The translations under genes were made by a program, and so were the position numbers. This document shows, one piece after another, positions 8,083 to 15,400 of a stretch of DNA of 37,353 nucleotides (position 1 is the stretch's first letter; every line of letters begins with the position of its first letter). Under the pieces are notes generated by a model that did not search any database, was not told the DNA's origin, and was given only the letters and a program-made list of their open reading frames with translations. The stretch is from an uncultured Granulosicoccaceae bacterium. Its GTDB lineage: Bacteria; Pseudomonadota; Gammaproteobacteria; Granulosicoccales; Granulosicoccaceae. The stretch covers positions 1-37,353 of the forward strand of contig CAKZUP010000011.1 of the NCBI GenBank assembly GCA_937922945.1, in the 5' to 3' direction.

Positions 8083-9408
8083 CTATGCATTTTTCGTTAA
8101 GGGTTGTGCAGCCTCACCGTACGGTACATTTCTGCCGCCGTAACGACGAACACGAACATTGCATTGTTCAGCGTGTCCCACAAAACCTTCCAATATGCAC
8201 AAGCGAGAACCGATTTCACCGATTTTGGTCGCCGCTTCATCGGTCAGTATTTTTTGATAGGAATGCGTTTTCAAAAACTTGCCAACCCACAAACCACCGG
8301 TATAGCGACCAGCTTTCTCAGTGGGCAAGGTGTGGTTGGTGCCAATGACTTTATCGCCATTGGCAACGTTAGTACGAGCGCCCAAGAACAACGCTCCATA
8401 AGAATGCATATGCTCCAGGAACCAATCGTCTCTATCCGTCATGACTTGAACATGCTCAGATGCAATCTCGTTCGCGATATCCAGCATTTCTTCATAGCTA
8501 TCGCAAACGATAACTTCGCCATAGTCGTTCCAACTCACCTGCGCTGTTGCGGCAGTTGGAAGAACGTCGAGCAATCGATCTATCTCGGCGAGTGTCTCGT
8601 TAGCCAGTTTTGCCGAATTGGTGATGAGCACAGCTGGTGAGTTATAACCATGCTCGGCTTGACCCAACAAATCAGTTGCACACATTTCGGCATCCACGGT
8701 GTCATCGGCAATGACCATGGTCTCTGTTGGTCCGGCAAATAAATCGATACCAACGCGTCCGTACAGTTGTCGTTTCGCTTCTGCGACAAACGCATTACCT
8801 GGACCCACCAGCATGTGCACAGGTTCGATAGATTCAGTGCCTATCGCCATAGCGCCGACTGCCTGAATGCCACCCAAGACATAAATTTCATGAGCACCAC
8901 CCATGTGCATTGCGGCTATCACCGCTGGGTTGGGTTCACCATTAAACGGCGGTGTCATGGCGATAATACGCGGAACACCTGCCACACTCGCCGTGGCCAC
9001 CGACATGTGCGCCGATGCCACCATTGGAAATTTGCCACCTGGCACATAACAGCCCACCGACTGCACCGGTATATTTTTATGGCCAAGAATAACGCCGGGC
9101 ATTGTCTCAACTTCAATGTCCAGCATGGAATCTCGCTGGGCCTGCGCAAAATTACGTACCTGTTCCTGTGCGAAAGTAATATCGGCTAATTCTTGTTCGG
9201 TCAGTTTTCCAATCAGCGCATGGATCTGATCATCGGTAAGCCGAAAACTTGCCGGCGTATAGTTATCAAACTTTTCAGACATAGCGCGTACGGCCACGTC
9301 TCCACCAGCTTCTATCTCAGCCAATGAAGCTGCAACGATATCTTTAACGTTGTTTTTATCTGCGGCGCGTTGCGCCTCAGCCATGCCTCTTTTTAAATAG
9401 TTGATCAT
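8083..9408 (-). CDS. HisD-family dehydrogenase (sulfopropanediol 3-dehydrogenase/HpsN-like), catabolic paralogue
   Basis: 441 residues, full-length histidinol dehydrogenase fold. The zinc ligands and catalytic pair match HisD: Q250 and H253 (GQAEHG), D352 ([10 protein letters not shown]), H412 (EGFVGHAE), and E318-H319 (ASEHVQVM). NAD-site regions [10 protein letters not shown] and [16 protein letters not shown] are intact. The enzyme should therefore do the four-electron oxidation of a primary alcohol to a carboxylate. No other histidine-biosynthesis gene is near; instead it sits with an ABC transporter, an SDR and a LacI regulator. HpsN, which oxidises dihydroxypropanesulfonate to sulfolactate, is a known catabolic member of this family, but I cannot show the same substrate here. 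It overlaps the preceding SnoaL gene by four bases (ATGA). Confidence 0.88.
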   Translation of the reverse strand: MINYLKRGMAEAQRAADKNNVKDIVAASLAEIEAGGDVAVRAMSEKFDNYTPASFRLTDDQIHALIGKLTEQELADITFAQEQVRNFAQAQRDSMLDIEVETMPGVILGHKNIPVQSVGCYVPGGKFPMVASAHMSVATASVAGVPRIIAMTPPFNGEPNPAVIAAMHMGGAHEIYVLGGIQAVGAMAIGTESIEPVHMLVGPGNAFVAEAKRQLYGRVGIDLFAGPTETMVIADDTVDAEMCATDLLGQAEHGYNSPAVLITNSAKLANETLAEIDRLLDVLPTAATAQVSWNDYGEVIVCDSYEEMLDIANEIASEHVQVMTDRDDWFLEHMHSYGALFLGARTNVANGDKVIGTNHTLPTEKAGRYTGGLWVGKFLKTHSYQKILTDEAATKIGEIGSRLCILEGFVGHAEQCNVRVRRYGGRNVPYGEAAQPLTKNA

Positions 9409-9938
9409 GATTGAACTCCATTGCGTTGAGGATGTTCAGGCGTTTTTTCGCCACGATCATAAGCTTCCCAACCATGACCGTTGAAGACGTCTACGCCCAA
9501 TTGAGAAAGCACAAGCGCATAGTCAACCGACACCCAGTTGTCTTCTATTCTGTTGTCGGTCACTTTCCAGAAGTCCATATACGGAATACGAACCCGTTTA
9601 CCCGTTGCAGCAACGCCCATGAATTCGCCGCTATGGGTCGCCATAATATGACCGAAACAGGATGCCCATTCGCCATCAACCAGAAACTTCTCTGTTATGT
9701 ACTCACGTTCGGTAAAAGCGGCCCGCAGAGGTAATTGCCAATTTCGACGAAACTCATCCAGATTGTTTTTGGTACCACTGCCATAATTGCCCATCCATCG
9801 AAAGCTCTCATGAAAATAGCGATTCATTTCATTTGAATTTTCAGACAATGCTTGTTCCATCTCTTTAATCACTTTAAGCGTTGCACGTGATTTAGCTTGA
9901 TGTTCTTCTGCGCTCTGAGAAGTTGTTTCGTTAGACAT
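9405..9938 (-). CDS. SnoaL-like (NTF2-fold) protein
   Basis: 177 residues with one SnoaL-like domain from about residue 20: [20 protein letters not shown], then [20 protein letters not shown] and [20 protein letters not shown]. This resembles ester-cyclase or polyketide-cyclase-like NTF2 proteins. The first ~18 residues are hydrophilic, with no export signal, so it is cytoplasmic. It lies four bases after the ABC ATPase and overlaps the HisD-like gene by four bases, so it is made with both. The conserved Trp/His/Asp positions of the fold are present, but the reaction cannot be assigned. It is the second SnoaL gene of this operon. Confidence 0.8.
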   Translation of the reverse strand: MSNETTSQSAEEHQAKSRATLKVIKEMEQALSENSNEMNRYFHESFRWMGNYGSGTKNNLDEFRRNWQLPLRAAFTEREYITEKFLVDGEWASCFGHIMATHSGEFMGVAATGKRVRIPYMDFWKVTDNRIEDNWVSVDYALVLSQLGVDVFNGHGWEAYDRGEKTPEHPQRNGVQS

Positions 9939-9942
9939 CGTC

Positions 9943-11001
9943 TTACTCCTGTATTCGCTGACCCGAATCGCTGTCGAACAAATGACAAATGGCAGCAGGA
10001 ACCGACACGTTCACCATGTCACCGATGCCAATACGAAAATCTTTAGCCGCTTTTACTGACACCAGTGCGGCACCAATACGCATTGTGACCATGGTAGCCT
10101 CACCCAACAATTCCATCGAGTACACTGATGCAGATATAGCAGCATTAGCATCAGCAGCAGTAACAGCGGCATCTTCCGCCCTGAAACCCAATGTGACCGG
10201 TCCGTTGTGTTGATTACTCAGACCCGTGACGTTGACGTTATCGCTGGTGAATACGCCATTGGATAATTCGCCTGCAATTAAATTCATTGCCGGCGAGCCT
10301 ATAAATGCAGCAACGAACGTATTCTCCGGCCGATCGTAAATTTCTACCGGCGAACCTACTTGCTGTACAACACCCTGATTCATAACGACCACACGATCGG
10401 CAAGTGTCATGGCTTCAATTTGATCGTGCGTGACATAAATCGTGGTGGTGGCTAATGTGTCTTGCAGGTTCTTTATCTGCGCACGCGTGGATACCCGCAG
10501 TTTCGCATCCAAGTTCGACAGCGGTTCATCCATCAAAAACACGGTTGGTTCGCGAACAATAGCTCGAGCGAGCGCAACGCGTTGACGCTGACCTCCCGAC
10601 AACTCCGCAGGTCGACGGTGAGTGAATTCATTTAACTCCACCATATCAACAGCGCGTTGCACGCGTTCGTCGTGGGTCGCCGGATCTATTTTACGAACCT
10701 TTAACGGAAAGCGAATGTTCTCCCACACCGTCATGTTGGGATAGAGACCGTAGCTTTGAAAGACCATGGCAATATCGCGATCTTTGGGTTCCAGCTTATT
10801 AACCATCTGATCACCAATCCAGATTTCACCGGCGCTCACTTGCTCAAGGCCCGCAATCATTCGCATGGTGGTGGTTTTCCCACAGCCGGATGGCCCTAAT
10901 AAAACCAGAAATTCTTTATCAGCGATGTCTAAATCGAATTCATGTACACCAACAAAGCTACCCCACCGCTTGCTGACATTTTTTAAACTGATACTGGCCA
11001 T
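9943..11001 (-). CDS. Carbohydrate-type ABC transporter ATPase (MalK/UgpC family)
   Basis: 352 residues. Walker A GPSGCGKTT (36-44), Q-loop VFQSYGLYPNMTV (about 80-92), signature LSGGQRQRVALARA (about 134-147), Walker B with FLMDEPLSNLDA, and the switch His in YVTHDQIEAM. The C-terminal ~120 residues form a regulatory TOBE/MalK-like domain (ending IGDMVNVSVPAAICHLFDSD). It is placed six bases after the second permease and energises uptake by the adjacent permease pair. MalK-type ATPases couple CUT1 transporters for oligosaccharides, polyols and glycerol phosphates; the ligand here is unknown. Confidence 0.95.
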   Translation of the reverse strand: MASISLKNVSKRWGSFVGVHEFDLDIADKEFLVLLGPSGCGKTTTMRMIAGLEQVSAGEIWIGDQMVNKLEPKDRDIAMVFQSYGLYPNMTVWENIRFPLKVRKIDPATHDERVQRAVDMVELNEFTHRRPAELSGGQRQRVALARAIVREPTVFLMDEPLSNLDAKLRVSTRAQIKNLQDTLATTTIYVTHDQIEAMTLADRVVVMNQGVVQQVGSPVEIYDRPENTFVAAFIGSPAMNLIAGELSNGVFTSDNVNVTGLSNQHNGPVTLGFRAEDAAVTAADANAAISASVYSMELLGEATMVTMRIGAALVSVKAAKDFRIGIGDMVNVSVPAAICHLFDSDSGQRIQE

Positions 11002-11007
11002 AACCCA

Positions 11008-11892
11008 CTAACCCTTGACTGCACCAGCGGTTAAGCCACTGACAATTTGACGTTGAAAAAACATAACAAGCACAAATAAAGGGGCCGTAGCAGATACAAC
11101 AGCCGCCACGGCAAACATAACGTTGCCTTCTGTTTGAGTCGTACCTAAGAAGCCTGCGATTTTAGGAACCATGGTTTGGTTCTCTTTTGATAACAGCATG
11201 GCCGTTACGGCAAAATCGTTGTAAGCCAGTAGGAATGAGAACAAACCGGTAGTGATTACACCAGGCCACATAACAGGAAGAATCACATACCGAAACGCCT
11301 GGAAATGAGTGCAGCCATCGACCATGGCACTTTCATCAAGGTCTTTCGGAATTTTTTGAAAAAACGAATGTAGCATCCATAATGTGAACGGCTGATTGAT
11401 GGCCACCAATACAACAATGGTGGTCGAGAGCTTTCCCCATAACCCCCATTCAAAAAACGGCAGCAAATAGCCCGCAACAAGTGTGATTGGAGGCATGGCT
11501 CGAAAAACCAACGCGATAATAAGCAACCAGAACGCATAGCGGAAGCCGGAGCGAGACAAAGCGTAAGCACCCAAAGTCCCGATGGTGAGCGAGGTACAGA
11601 CGACAAACAAGCAGACAAGCGCTGTGTTAATGACCGCTTTCCAGAACTCTTCCTGTACCCAGGCACCTTCATAGCCTTCGATAGTGAACGCCGTACCGTG
11701 CTCTCGCAAAGTACGTATACCGGTAATGGCATTCATCCAGTTTTCTTTGGAGAAAAAATCAAGCTCGACCTTAAAAGATCCCCAAAACGTCCAGAAAAAC
11801 GGAAACGCCGCAACCAGTAGCCACAAGGCGATGAAACAGCTCGTGAATAAACGCAATTTAATCGATTTGTTTTCAACAACAGTCGATGTCAT
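11008..11892 (-). CDS. ABC transporter permease, MalG/UgpE type
   Basis: 294 residues with about six membrane helices (first LFTSCFIALWLLVAAFPFFW) and the EAA loop contacting the ATPase, DLDESAMVDGCTHFQAFRYV followed by ILPVMWPGV. It starts one base after the stop of the other permease. An extended periplasmic segment between helices 1 and 2 (about residues 40-85) is a little long for MalG proteins. Together with the MalF-type partner it forms the membrane channel. Confidence 0.93.
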   Translation of the reverse strand: MTSTVVENKSIKLRLFTSCFIALWLLVAAFPFFWTFWGSFKVELDFFSKENWMNAITGIRTLREHGTAFTIEGYEGAWVQEEFWKAVINTALVCLFVVCTSLTIGTLGAYALSRSGFRYAFWLLIIALVFRAMPPITLVAGYLLPFFEWGLWGKLSTTIVVLVAINQPFTLWMLHSFFQKIPKDLDESAMVDGCTHFQAFRYVILPVMWPGVITTGLFSFLLAYNDFAVTAMLLSKENQTMVPKIAGFLGTTQTEGNVMFAVAAVVSATAPLFVLVMFFQRQIVSGLTAGAVKG

Positions 11893-11893
11893 A

Positions 11894-12919
11894 TCACACC
11901 TTCCTTTCCCAATCGCGCCAGGTGCGATACAGAACGGGCGAGAGTAAAATGATGACGCCCAATATGGTTAATACGGATGTTGTTGAAGCCGATGACAGCA
12001 ACTGTGATTCGCCACCAAGATCGGTATAGATTATTGACGATAGCGAGGTAGCATGTGCAGAGGCATTGAAGCCCACTATGGGCTCAAATACCCGAAAATT
12101 ATCCATCAGCTGAATAAGCGCCACAAAAGTTACTAATGGTGTTAGATGCGGAATAACCACATAGCGGATTCGCTCCCAGCGGCTGGCGCCATCGATCATT
12201 GCAGACTCTAAGGTATCTTGAGGCAATGTTTGTAACCCAGCGTAAAAGATAACAAACGCAAAGGGTGCCGAATGCCAAACGCCATAGACCATTAACGTTA
12301 TCCACGTTAATGACGTTGACGCTTTAAGCGATAAGTCGGGGTCATCAAACAGCATCTGCAATGAATGCCCGATAATGCCTCTTGAATCGATCATCCAGAA
12401 AAGAATCAGCGAGCCAACCAGGGGCGTTACGATCATCGGTAACAGTGAGAAAAAAATCACCAGCCCTTTTAATCGTTGATGTAACGAGTTCACGGCGATA
12501 GCAATAAGGAAACCGAGAATAATAAGCAGCGGGGTTACCGTGAAGGTGTATACCAAGGTGAATATGATGGCCCGATACAACGGCAAGTTATATACCCGAT
12601 CGTAGAAATCACCCAATGAGTCTTTGTTGCGCCAGGCGTCGGCCACTTCACTGGTGGCAAGATGCGCTCGATTAATGTAATTACTTAGTCCAACAAACCG
12701 ACCGAGTGGCTGTTCTTTTTTTAGCTCTGCCGTGGCGTCAGCATCGACCATTGTGGCTTTCTTACAACCAAAGAAATCACAGTTTTCAACTTCTACGAAT
12801 ACCTGCTCATGATCAATATGCATGGATTGCATAACCACAGAAACAATGGGCAGGAAAATAAACAACAACATCGCCAATGCTGTTGGTAGAAAAAACCAGA
12901 AGAATGTACGGTGCTTCAC
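11894..12919 (-). CDS. ABC transporter permease, MalF/UgpA type
   Basis: 341 residues with an N-terminal helix (FFWFFLPTALAMLLFIFLPI), a large periplasmic loop (about 28-115) and then about five further helices. The EAA motif is DTLESAMIDGASRWERIRYV with VIPHLTPL. The first periplasmic loop contains CDFFGC and many charged residues, reminiscent of the extra periplasmic domain of MalF; a disulfide is possible. The gene begins after a hairpin separating it from the substrate-binding protein gene, so its expression may be lower than that of the binding protein. Confidence 0.93.
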   Translation of the reverse strand: MKHRTFFWFFLPTALAMLLFIFLPIVSVVMQSMHIDHEQVFVEVENCDFFGCKKATMVDADATAELKKEQPLGRFVGLSNYINRAHLATSEVADAWRNKDSLGDFYDRVYNLPLYRAIIFTLVYTFTVTPLLIILGFLIAIAVNSLHQRLKGLVIFFSLLPMIVTPLVGSLILFWMIDSRGIIGHSLQMLFDDPDLSLKASTSLTWITLMVYGVWHSAPFAFVIFYAGLQTLPQDTLESAMIDGASRWERIRYVVIPHLTPLVTFVALIQLMDNFRVFEPIVGFNASAHATSLSSIIYTDLGGESQLLSSASTTSVLTILGVIILLSPVLYRTWRDWERKV

Positions 12920-12948
12920 AGCCGTATCACCAAATAGAAGAGAAAATA

Positions 12949-12994
12949 ATTAAAAAAGAGAGAGGCTATAGAGGTGCGTTATACACCCCTATAG
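12949..12994 (-). terminator. Intra-operon hairpin with U-rich tail (attenuator) after the binding-protein gene
   Basis: On the minus strand CTATAGGGGTG pairs with CACCTCTATAG (12966-12994; 11 bp with one G-U pair, 7-nt loop), followed by CCTCTCTCTTTTTT. It lies between the binding-protein gene and the first permease gene, where partial termination or 3'-end protection commonly raises the level of the binding protein over the membrane parts. Confidence 0.65.
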
Positions 12995-13074
12995 CTCGAC
13001 TCACATAAGGTCAACACACAGTAATTCAATGAACGTACTGTTGAACCAGCGTATTGAACACAATAATCGAAAGG

Positions 13075-14313
13075 TTATAGAAAACCTTTTTCTTTTGCAG
13101 CTGTCTCGTATGCAGCCTCAACATCACTTAACGTTTTCTCAGCTGACTCATTGCCAGAGAAAAAATCAGGCAGTTCCGCGCCCAATGCCGTGTGCAACAG
13201 TGACTCATACGGGATCATTGGATAAGGCTTTGCGCCTGCGGCAATAGTTGCGAAAACACCGGCTGAGGCAGGCGTAGGCTCATAGCCTTCGATCATCCAC
13301 ACAGCTTGAGTAGCAACCTCATCGTTCATGATGCTTGGGTCGATAGCGTTAACCATTGCCAAGTAAGATGCTTCAGCGTCTTCATCAGATATATTCTGAG
13401 CGATGGTGAAACCATCCCACCACAAGGTAGTAGCAGGTATATCGCCGCCACCCACTGTTAGCGGATAAGCCAGAACAGTGTTATCGGCAACACCAGGAGC
13501 ACTATCTTCGCCAGCAAGCAATGGTCCTGCACGAGAACCCCACATTTGCATGATAGCGACGTTACCTGCTTTCCACTCGGCATTGATTTCGTTGTTGTTG
13601 AGCGTTAAGAAGTCAGGGTTCATGTGCTCTGTCAATGATTTCATCATGTTCAGGGCAGCAACACCTTTTTCGTTGTTGATGTTTGGCATGGCCGAACCTT
13701 CTTTGAAAAAATCACCACCCATGCCAAGGAACATATTATTGAATTCTTGTGCAATGCCCCAACCCGCAGCGAACGCCGCACCGAAAGGATATTTCATTAA
13801 ACCTTTTTCTTTGATCATGGCAGCAGCTGCCAACACTTCTTCATACGTTTTTGGCGGCTCTATACCAGCTTGCTCCAGAATATCTTTGCGATATACCATG
13901 TGCTGTGCGTTAGCCATGAAACCAATCGCCATGGTTTGACCACCAATAGAAATCTTCTGGTTATCGTTGAAGTTTCCACCGTGCTTGGCAATCAGATCGT
14001 CGAGCGGGCGAATAAGACCTTCATTCATCAAAGGCACAATTGAAGAATTGGCTACAATTGCAACGGTGTACTCTGCAGGGTCACCGGACAAACCTGGCAC
14101 TTGCAGTTCTTTGTGTTCTTTCGTTAGGTTGGTGGTTACTTCCACGCCATCGCCGGCGCACGCAACTGCCGCAGCGCCTATGGTTTGTATGGCCGGGAAT
14201 TCGTTACCGATAATGTTCACTTTTCCGCCGCTGATACCACACGCCGCGTACGCGACCATGGAATTGGACATCAGCCCTGCAGCAATCAACGTTGCCTTTA
14301 AAACTCTATTCAT
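13075..14313 (-). CDS. Periplasmic sugar-type ABC substrate-binding protein (family 1)
   Basis: 412 residues from ATG at 14313, which has an excellent ribosome-binding site (GGAGG five bases upstream); longer upstream in-frame starts lack one and would bury the signal peptide. The signal peptide is MNRVLKATLIAAGLMSNSMV, with cleavage near AYA-ACG. The mature protein has the family-1 binding-protein pattern: MVYRKDILEQAGIEPPKTYEE, a Trp/Met-rich ligand region (MQMWGSRAGPLL, ATTLWWDGFTIAQ) and a C-terminal helix. It is the first gene of the operon, directly behind the LacI-type operator and followed by a hairpin. The aromatic-rich cleft fits a sugar, polyol or related ligand. Confidence 0.93.
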   Translation of the reverse strand: MNRVLKATLIAAGLMSNSMVAYAACGISGGKVNIIGNEFPAIQTIGAAAVACAGDGVEVTTNLTKEHKELQVPGLSGDPAEYTVAIVANSSIVPLMNEGLIRPLDDLIAKHGGNFNDNQKISIGGQTMAIGFMANAQHMVYRKDILEQAGIEPPKTYEEVLAAAAMIKEKGLMKYPFGAAFAAGWGIAQEFNNMFLGMGGDFFKEGSAMPNINNEKGVAALNMMKSLTEHMNPDFLTLNNNEINAEWKAGNVAIMQMWGSRAGPLLAGEDSAPGVADNTVLAYPLTVGGGDIPATTLWWDGFTIAQNISDEDAEASYLAMVNAIDPSIMNDEVATQAVWMIEGYEPTPASAGVFATIAAGAKPYPMIPYESLLHTALGAELPDFFSGNESAEKTLSDVEAAYETAAKEKGFL

Positions 14314-14402
14314 TTTTCCTCCAGAATGTACCAACTGACTTGGGTGCACGAACGCGCGACAATACCAGGGCGTCGTCGTTGGCGTCGTAGACGAAATGCG
14401 GG

Positions 14403-14418
14403 TTGCATACGTATGCAA
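14403..14418. promoter_or_regulatory. LacI-type operator, perfect 16-bp palindrome
   Basis: TTGCATACGTATGCAA is a perfect palindrome centred on CG, the hallmark of LacI/GalR-family operators. It abuts the -10 hexamer of the promoter for the binding-protein gene and lies 90 bases upstream of its start codon. The regulator encoded at 6267-7304 in the same operon is the obvious ligand (inference). I saw no second perfect copy in the window. Confidence 0.8.
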
Positions 14419-14447
14419 ATCTTAGCACCGGCTTTTTTGTAATGCAA
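14419..14447 (-). promoter_or_regulatory. Probable promoter of the 11-gene catabolic operon
   Basis: Minus strand: -35 TTGCAT (14442-14447), 17-bp spacer, -10 TAAGAT (14419-14424). The operator 14403-14418 starts right after the -10, so a bound repressor would cover the transcription start. The hexamers are moderate matches; spacing and operator position make the call. Confidence 0.55.
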
Positions 14448-14579
14448 TTCTGATTTAGGCATGAATGACGAAAACCATCTGGTTGGTTAGTCCGCGCTGG
14501 AAATTGAACAGTTTACTTATGCAGCCAATTCTGAATTAAACTCGGGTTTAACAGAGATGGTGTAATTAGGGGTAGTGCT

Positions 14580-15005
14580 ATGAAAAAGTTGAAAAAGCCA
14601 GTATCCGAGATGGTTGCACAAGCCCGAGCAGCCATTGAAGAAATTGATACTAACGATGCCATGGCGTTGCTGTCCGATTCCGGCACACTCTTCGTTGATC
14701 TTAGAGACGTGAGAGAACGAGGGCGCAGTGGGTTCATTCCCGGCAGCTTCCATTGCCCTAGAGGCATGGCAGAGTTCTGGGTGGACCCCGACAGCCCTTA
14801 TTTTAAAGACGTCTTTGGCGAGAACAAACGTTTCATTTTTCATTGTGCGTCTGGCTGGCGTTCGGCATTAACGGTGAAAACACTGAACGATATGGGTTTT
14901 GAAGCAGCACATTTAAAAGATGGATTTTCCGATTGGGTATCTGCGGGCGGGCCAGTAGAAAAAGCCGCGGATACCCCAAAAAGCCAGTACCCAAAAAGCC
15001 ATTAA
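14580..15005 (+). CDS. Single-domain rhodanese-like sulfurtransferase
   Basis: 141 residues. The rhodanese fold spans about 20-125, with LFVDLRDVRERGRSGFIPGS and the active-site loop HCASGWRS carrying nucleophile Cys89. It has no signal peptide, so it is cytoplasmic. Single-domain rhodaneses transfer sulfane sulfur or form cysteine persulfides; the Asp-Val-Arg-Glu and GFIPGS/HCPRG elements are standard. The start ATG has AGGGG upstream. It is divergent from the ABC operon, and their 266-bp gap holds the LacI-type operator. The C-terminal tail (TPKSQYPKSH) comes from a 15-bp tandem duplication ending at the stop codon. Confidence 0.9.
   Translation: MKKLKKPVSEMVAQARAAIEEIDTNDAMALLSDSGTLFVDLRDVRERGRSGFIPGSFHCPRGMAEFWVDPDSPYFKDVFGENKRFIFHCASGWRSALTVKTLNDMGFEAAHLKDGFSDWVSAGGPVEKAADTPKSQYPKSH
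14975..15004. repeat. 15-bp tandem duplication at the 3' end of the rhodanese gene
   Basis: CCCAAAAAGCCAGTA (14975-14989) is followed by CCCAAAAAGCCATTA (14990-15004), one mismatch. The second copy supplies the stop codon region, so the duplication extended the protein by five residues. Confidence 0.85.
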
Positions 15006-15024
15006 AGCTGAGCAAGATCAGCCC

Positions 15025-15264
15025 CTAGTGCACATTAACTACAACTAACAAAACAACGAGTAATCCAGCCAAAATCGACACAGCTAAAATATGACCATCA
15101 TCGCGGCTCTGGCGATTACCGCCTTCCGCACACTTGGCAGGGGTACTTTATTGCGCTCTCGTTCACATACTCACCTTGGCGTATGCATCAAACTCTTCGC
15201 TTGCGTTTCCGATTTTCCAGGCATTATCGGGAAAATAGCGAAACATCCGGATAAAGCAGGCCAT
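15025..15264 (-). pseudogene. Possible decayed small membrane-protein gene in the 395-bp gap
   Basis: From ATG at 15264 one frame reads 33 protein-like residues (MFRYFPDNAWKIGNASEEFD) to a TGA at 15163-15165. Another frame across that point reads YVNESAIKYPCQVCG. The first frame, after a TAA at 15148-15150, continues as GGNRQSRDDGHILAVSILAG plus a hydrophobic helix to TAG at 15025. Two compensating frame changes would give an ~80-residue protein with a Cys-x-x-Cys and one membrane helix. There is no Shine-Dalgarno and no recognised family. It could be chance; otherwise the gap 15006-15400 holds only weak promoter-like sequence for the GH16 gene (TTGACA near 15340). Confidence 0.25.
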
Positions 15265-15400
15265 TAAAAAGTAACCGAAGGTAAATTTACCGACTTATCA
15301 TCGCAATCCAACTTATACTTGCCGAGCTGCAATACCGGACGGTTGACAGGCACAACCCGTCCACTGACACTACCCTTTAACCTTTGAAATCATTTAAGTT

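Noticed and set aside
8083..9408. Calling the HisD-like gene hisD or hpsN outright
   Set aside because: There is no histidine operon context, and none of the DHPS partner genes can be confirmed; only the family is supported.
14314..14418. N-terminal extension of the sugar-binding protein
   Set aside because: It would place 35 residues before the signal peptide and overlaps the operator; GGAGG supports ATG 14313.
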